This document shows positions 4,038 through 8,103 of a stretch of DNA of 8,103 nucleotides, one piece after another. The stretch is taken from assembly GCA_009704445.1 (NCBI GenBank), contig WLED01000049.1, forward strand, positions 1-8,103, in the 5' to 3' direction. Position 1 is the first letter of the stretch. Each line of letters begins with the position of its first letter. The position numbers and the translations under genes were made by a program. The notes under the pieces were generated by a model that searched no databases, was not told the DNA's origin, and worked only from the letters and a program-made list of their open reading frames with translations. This DNA comes from Actinomycetota bacterium (lineage in GTDB: Bacteria > Actinomycetota > Actinomycetes > Nanopelagicales > Nanopelagicaceae).

Positions 4038-7000
4038 TTACTGTTTATTCTCAAGCTTAATGTTGGAAATTAGCTGAATTAGATCTGATTCATTCAATAA
4101 ATCGACTGGCTGATCAGTAATGCCAGTTGGAACATAGTGAAAAGCAGCACTAATCTTTGAAATGTCGCATCCAGATAACTTTGCCCACGCTAGTCGATAC
4201 ATTGCTAATTGAACTTGCGCAGACTCACCTAATTTCTTTGAACCAGTTTTCCAGTCCACAACTTGATAGCCATCACCGTCTGAATAAATAGCATCTATTC
4301 GTCCTCGAATTAAAACGCCAGCAATTGTGGTTTCAAAAGGAACCTCCACACGTACAGGGGTTCGTGAGGCAAAACTGCTCTTTAACCAGGAAGCTTTTAG
4401 ATTTTCTAATGTTGAGTCATCTTCTAGAGGATCCAAATAATCTAAATACTCATCACCAAACAAAGTTGCCGCATCAGAAAACTCTCGTTCAACCCATAAG
4501 TGAAACGCTGTTCCCCTGCGCGAATACTGATCTTGGCTGCGTGGCATGGGTCTGCGAATATTCAGGGCGAGTGCTTCTGGATTCTCATGGAGAGCCACCA
4601 AAGTTGATGTTGAAAGTCTTGTTGGAAGAGCAACTTCAATTACATCTTTTTTCTGCTGCTGATGTTCTGCGATTAAAGATTTGGCATCTAAAATCCAAGA
4701 ACCTACCTCATTATCCCCACTAGTAATTAGTGAGTGCTCAGATGCTTGATCAAAGAGATCAACTGCGGCATTAAATTGTGATCTCTTCTCACCTAAATAA
4801 TCACGGGGCCATTGTGCACTTTGTGGATTTTCAAGAGTTGGGTTTTCACTTCCTTCTTTGGGAGAAGGCACATCTGAAATCAACAAACCACCATTACTGC
4901 TGGCTGAAGTTGCGATTATGTTGAAGATATCACTTGGCACAACCGATCGCGTTCCATCTCGCCACCAAGATGCTGTACACAAAAGATGAGTTCGTGCTCT
5001 AGTTATTGCAACGTATGCAAGGCGCATTTCTTCGCGCATTTTGATTTGATCTACACATTGGGTACCAAATGCCTTAATAGCTTTTGATGCTTCGCTGTTC
5101 TTTTCAATTCCATCAAATGAAAATGAAGGAAGTTCTAGTGCATCACCTCTGAGTGGAAATGGGACATGCTTTTCATTTTTCAACCAATTATCTGGATCGC
5201 TTTTGTTTACTCCAGGAAAAGTACCCTCTGATAATCCCGGAACAGCAACAACATCCCATTCAGCGCCCTTAGCCATGTGAACGGTGAGAATCTGAATCAC
5301 ATCAGTTCGCACTTCGGGAGCACCAGCTTTTAGACCCCCCTCTTCATCAGATGCCACATCTAACCAATCGAGAAATGCCGAAATAGAACCGCCAGATCGT
5401 TGAAATTTCGCGGCTTCATCTAAAAATCGATCTAGATGCCTGCGACCTGTTTGTGAACCTTCACGCAAAACTATTTCTGTCTCTAATGTTAAGTAGTTTT
5501 CAATCTCGGTTATCAGATCTGTTATCTGGCCACCAGCATATGCACGTAATCGTCGAAGATCTTGGGCAAAAACCACTAAACGTTGATATCCAATGTCGCT
5601 AAAGGGAAAGTGCTTTGCCATGGCTATTTCATCGAGTGCATCGATGATGGATCCGCTGAATTGATCATCAGCCTCTAGCTGTTCTGGATTTCCTGCAGCA
5701 ATCTTTTTTATGAAACTCTTTGAATCAGCGTGAACGGATTTTGCTCGTTCTCGACTAAATGATCCTAAGGCTGCGATATCGCGTGGACCTAAATTAATTC
5801 GTGGACCAGTTAAATGGCGCATTAAGGAGGAACCAGCATCTGGATCTGAAATTATCTTCATTAAAGTAACAACATCAGCAACTTCTGGGATTTGGATCAA
5901 TCCACCAATTCCAATTACTTCAACTGGTAATCCTTGTTGGCGAAGAGCGATTTCGATCGCAGGAATCTGGCTACGCTTTCTAACAAGAACCGCACATGAC
6001 TTCAAAGCTGCTGGATCCCATAAGTTTTTAAAGTACTCTCCGATTGCTGCAGCTTCACTTTCAATCGTCTCATAAACTCCATAGGACAACTCTCCTGCTC
6101 CTGCTCCATCTCGTGCTTGAAGTTCTACAACTTGTTGCCCGCCGTTGCTCTTAATTAGCTGACCCACTGCATTCGCTGCTGTCAGAATAATTCTGTCATT
6201 TCGAAATGTTGTTGGAAGTGAGAAAGTATGTTTTCCGTTTTGATTATCTAGTTTTGGAAAGTACTTACCAAAAGATGCCATTGTTCCGGCCGATGCTCCC
6301 CGCCATGTGTAAATAGCTTGAGAAGGATCACCCACTGCCATAACTGGATGGCCGGAACCGTAGAGTGAGGAGAGCATTCGCACTTGTGATTGCGATGTAT
6401 CTTGATATTCATCTAGTAATACAACTTTGTATTTGCCACGCTCTAAGGTTGCAACATCTGGAAAGTTTTCTGAAATGTCTGCGGCAAGAGACATTTGATC
6501 ATCAAAAGAGAGTTCTCCTGCATCCTTGCGCCGTTGTAAAAAGCTTTCCACCATAGGGAGCAGGGCATTTCGCTGGCGCATTGCACGAACTACTGCACGA
6601 GTCTCTTCATTTGTGCTGCCCGTAAACCTTTGCATTTGTTCTAAGATTTCATTATCAATTCTTTCAATCTCTGCCGGTTTTACTTGGTGTTCCAGCATGA
6701 ACTTTGAAAGACCTAGTAAATCTTTAATCACAGTGCTTACAGCGCTCTGATTACGATAAGAATCATCTGCCCAGTTGCGAACTACATCAGATGCTATTTG
6801 CCAAATTGCAGCCTCACCCAAAGGCTCTGCATCGGCATCTATGCCATAGCGAATGGCATGCTCACTTAGAAGTTTGCCAGCATAAGAATGATAGGTAGTT
6901 ACATTTGTTCCAGTAGATGAAATGTGTTTAAACTCTGGCAACTGTGCAAGTTGTCGCAAGCGCTTGCGTATACGAACTGAGAGCTCACCTGCAGCCTTGC

Positions 7001-7274
7001 GTGTAAATGTAAGCCCCAAAATTTGATCTGGTGTTGCCAACTCATTTGCAACCAAATACAAAACTCGATTGCTCATAGTCTCGGTTTTTCCAGAGCCTGC
7101 ACCAGCAATGACAACTGCCGGTTCTAGACCACTTTCAATAATCTCTGCCTGGTGGCTTGTAATAGGTTTGATCTGTGAACCAAATTTAGGATGAGCCTGT
7201 AATTTGGCAATAATCTCTTGCGGTGAGTACTTCACATTTTTATCTGAATTATTCATACCGTTTTCAGTACTCAT
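4038..7274 (-). CDS. adnB: AdnB: UvrD-type helicase/RecB-type nuclease subunit of the AdnAB recombination complex
   Basis: This 1078-aa motor-nuclease would pair with AdnA to unwind and resect double-strand DNA ends before RecA-mediated recombination. The SF1A motor is complete: Walker A AGAGSGKT (57-64), TFTRKAAGEL (89-98), DEYQD (288-292), GDPSQAIYTWRGA (315-327), TTFRND (355-360), TVHMAKGAEWD (664-674) and YVAITRAR (754-761). The C-terminal nuclease domain has GTAFHLWVE (921-929), GRIDAI with D994, VVDWKTG with D1007 and K1009, and QLAMYRLAW (1022-1030), so it looks active. No cysteine cluster is seen, as expected for AdnB. Length is close to the mycobacterial protein (about 1100 aa). The ATG at 7274 overlaps the adnA stop as ATGA, with GGTGA upstream, so the subunits are probably translationally coupled. 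ATG 7256 is a less likely start. Confidence 0.92.
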   Translation of the reverse strand: MSTENGMNNSDKNVKYSPQEIIAKLQAHPKFGSQIKPITSHQAEIIESGLEPAVVIAGAGSGKTETMSNRVLYLVANELATPDQILGLTFTRKAAGELSVRIRKRLRQLAQLPEFKHISSTGTNVTTYHSYAGKLLSEHAIRYGIDADAEPLGEAAIWQIASDVVRNWADDSYRNQSAVSTVIKDLLGLSKFMLEHQVKPAEIERIDNEILEQMQRFTGSTNEETRAVVRAMRQRNALLPMVESFLQRRKDAGELSFDDQMSLAADISENFPDVATLERGKYKVVLLDEYQDTSQSQVRMLSSLYGSGHPVMAVGDPSQAIYTWRGASAGTMASFGKYFPKLDNQNGKHTFSLPTTFRNDRIILTAANAVGQLIKSNGGQQVVELQARDGAGAGELSYGVYETIESEAAAIGEYFKNLWDPAALKSCAVLVRKRSQIPAIEIALRQQGLPVEVIGIGGLIQIPEVADVVTLMKIISDPDAGSSLMRHLTGPRINLGPRDIAALGSFSRERAKSVHADSKSFIKKIAAGNPEQLEADDQFSGSIIDALDEIAMAKHFPFSDIGYQRLVVFAQDLRRLRAYAGGQITDLITEIENYLTLETEIVLREGSQTGRRHLDRFLDEAAKFQRSGGSISAFLDWLDVASDEEGGLKAGAPEVRTDVIQILTVHMAKGAEWDVVAVPGLSEGTFPGVNKSDPDNWLKNEKHVPFPLRGDALELPSFSFDGIEKNSEASKAIKAFGTQCVDQIKMREEMRLAYVAITRARTHLLCTASWWRDGTRSVVPSDIFNIIATSASSNGGLLISDVPSPKEGSENPTLENPQSAQWPRDYLGEKRSQFNAAVDLFDQASEHSLITSGDNEVGSWILDAKSLIAEHQQQKKDVIEVALPTRLSTSTLVALHENPEALALNIRRPMPRSQDQYSRRGTAFHLWVEREFSDAATLFGDEYLDYLDPLEDDSTLENLKASWLKSSFASRTPVRVEVPFETTIAGVLIRGRIDAIYSDGDGYQVVDWKTGSKKLGESAQVQLAMYRLAWAKLSGCDISKISAAFHYVPTGITDQPVDLLNESDLIQLISNIKLENKQ

Positions 7275-8103
7275 TTTTCATTCACCGCACGTCCATCGCT
7301 TTGAACTGGGCAGGATTTTCTAACAGAGCAGCCCTTGCAGCGTTTATTAACAGTGGCAAAGAAGTGTGCAGCGGCCATACCTTCGCCAATACTTTCAATC
7401 TTCTCTTTAACTTCTTCTAGATTGATAGATCGCTGTTCACGAATTGCTGCTTCTGCGCTATTGGTACCTAAGTAAACAAGTTCTGCCCCCGCACTTGTTA
7501 CTCCATCGCTAAATCCACCCTCTGCGATACCCAACTGATAGCTTGCTAGTTGAAGGTTTTTCTTAGCCTCTTCCTTTGTAATGGCTGTGTTTCCAGTTTT
7601 AAAGTCAATTATGAAAAGTGAACCATCTGCTTCAACTTCAAGTCGATCCACTGTTCCAATGATTCGAGCGCGACCTAGTTTTACATCAAAACGAAGTTCT
7701 GCGCCTTTAATTTCGCGAGGTGTTTGTTTGTGATACTCAACGAATTTTTCTAGCATCGTTACTGCAGTTTCTAAGTTTGAAGCACTTACCCAACCACTAT
7801 TGGGATCAATCAATTTCCAAGAACTTTCTAAATTAGCAATTAACTCACTCTTTGACGTGCCTGGTTGCTCCACCATCTTTGCTGCAAAAGCGTGAATGGC
7901 AGAACCCAAAATCTGCGCCGTGCTGTCTCCATCTGTTCCACCGTTATTTTGTAAAAACCATTTAACGCCGCATTCGACAAAAGACTCTGCCCCGCTTGGA
8001 GAGACAATAACTTCCTTATCGCTATCAATCACAGGCAGATCAGTACTTAAAGCGACAGCACCAATCCAACTATCTGGATGTGCTAAATCAATTCCGTTGC
8101 TAC
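7271..8103 (-). CDS. adnA: AdnA, C-terminal nuclease region (5' part beyond the window)
   Basis: The frame is open to the window edge (first full codon at 8101) and shows 276 residues. The GTG at 8032 is internal: 23 codons upstream remain open and read as conserved-looking sequence (HPDSWIGAVALSTDLP) leading into VIVSPSGAESFVEC. The visible part is a RecB/AddB-type nuclease domain, numbered from that GTG: C21, then GTVDRLE with catalytic D, FIIDFKTG with the D-x-K pair, QLASYQLG, and the final C-x2-C-x5-C. C21 plus these three cysteines form an AddB-style 4Fe-4S staple. The motor domain must lie beyond 8103, since full AdnA is about 1,000 aa. It overlaps adnB by four bases (ATGA) and acts with it as the end-resection heterodimer. 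Confidence 0.9.
   Translation of the reverse strand, partial: SNGIDLAHPDSWIGAVALSTDLPVIDSDKEVIVSPSGAESFVECGVKWFLQNNGGTDGDSTAQILGSAIHAFAAKMVEQPGTSKSELIANLESSWKLIDPNSGWVSASNLETAVTMLEKFVEYHKQTPREIKGAELRFDVKLGRARIIGTVDRLEVEADGSLFIIDFKTGNTAITKEEAKKNLQLASYQLGIAEGGFSDGVTSAGAELVYLGTNSAEAAIREQRSINLEEVKEKIESIGEGMAAAHFFATVNKRCKGCSVRKSCPVQSDGRAVNEK

Noticed and set aside
4026..4043. CAGTA/TACTG inverted repeat as a bidirectional terminator between the EEP gene and adnB
   Set aside because: The stem is only 5 bp, A+T-rich, with an 8-nt loop and no convincing T-run on either strand.
4325..4723. Plus-strand 132-aa frame opposite adnB
   Set aside because: It is antisense to the conserved AdnB C-terminal region and shows no motif or start signal of its own.

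Overview
The window looks like a slice of a low-GC, streamlined actinobacterial chromosome. The gene set and order (adnA-adnB ... nudC-uvrD2-whiB7, all on the minus strand) match the actinobacterial/mycobacterial neighbourhood. The A+T-rich codons, overlapping genes, very short spacers and apparently leaderless starts resemble freshwater acI-type actinobacteria (Nanopelagicales, e.g. Planktophila or Nanopelagicus relatives). That taxonomic guess is inference.

Layout, reading down the minus strand from the right edge. The 3' part of adnA enters at 8103 and carries a RecB-family nuclease domain with an AddB-type iron-sulfur cysteine set. It overlaps adnB by an ATGA junction at 7271-7274. AdnB (1078 aa) is a complete UvrD-type motor plus RecB-type nuclease. 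Together they would form the actinobacterial AdnAB double-strand-break end-resection machine. A plus-strand endonuclease/exonuclease/phosphatase-family gene (3129-3968) is convergent with adnB across 69 bp and divergent from nudC across only 27 bp. nudC (NAD(H) pyrophosphatase / NAD-RNA decapping Nudix enzyme) and uvrD2 (SF1A helicase) overlap by 13 bp and form a second minus-strand unit. UvrD2 ends right after helicase motif VI and lacks the HRDC tail of its mycobacterial relative.

The most interesting part is the roughly 470 bp at the left edge, which looks empty in a simple gene list. On the minus strand it reads as a complete whiB7/wblC-type attenuation leader. In order it holds: a candidate WhiB7-type promoter (AT-rich block, -35 TTGCAA, 18-bp spacer, -10 TACCAT); a leader of about 390 nt; a 51-codon upstream ORF with its own ribosome binding site; a strong intrinsic terminator ending in two U-runs; and finally a good ribosome binding site with an ATG opening M-S-V-L at positions 13-1. 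I also find a segment in the last codons of the upstream ORF that is complementary to the 5' arm of the terminator, so antiterminator and terminator would be mutually exclusive. This is the arrangement expected for ribosome-mediated attenuation of an antibiotic-inducible WhiB7 regulator, and its position directly downstream of uvrD2 agrees. Only four codons of the regulator lie inside the window, so its identity rests on synteny, leader design and the start sequence.

Functionally the window is mostly DNA repair (AdnAB, UvrD2), with NAD/RNA-cap turnover (NudC) and a phosphodiesterase-fold enzyme of unknown substrate, next to a stress/antibiotic-response regulator leader. I see no mobile elements, tRNA or rRNA genes, or CRISPR arrays.
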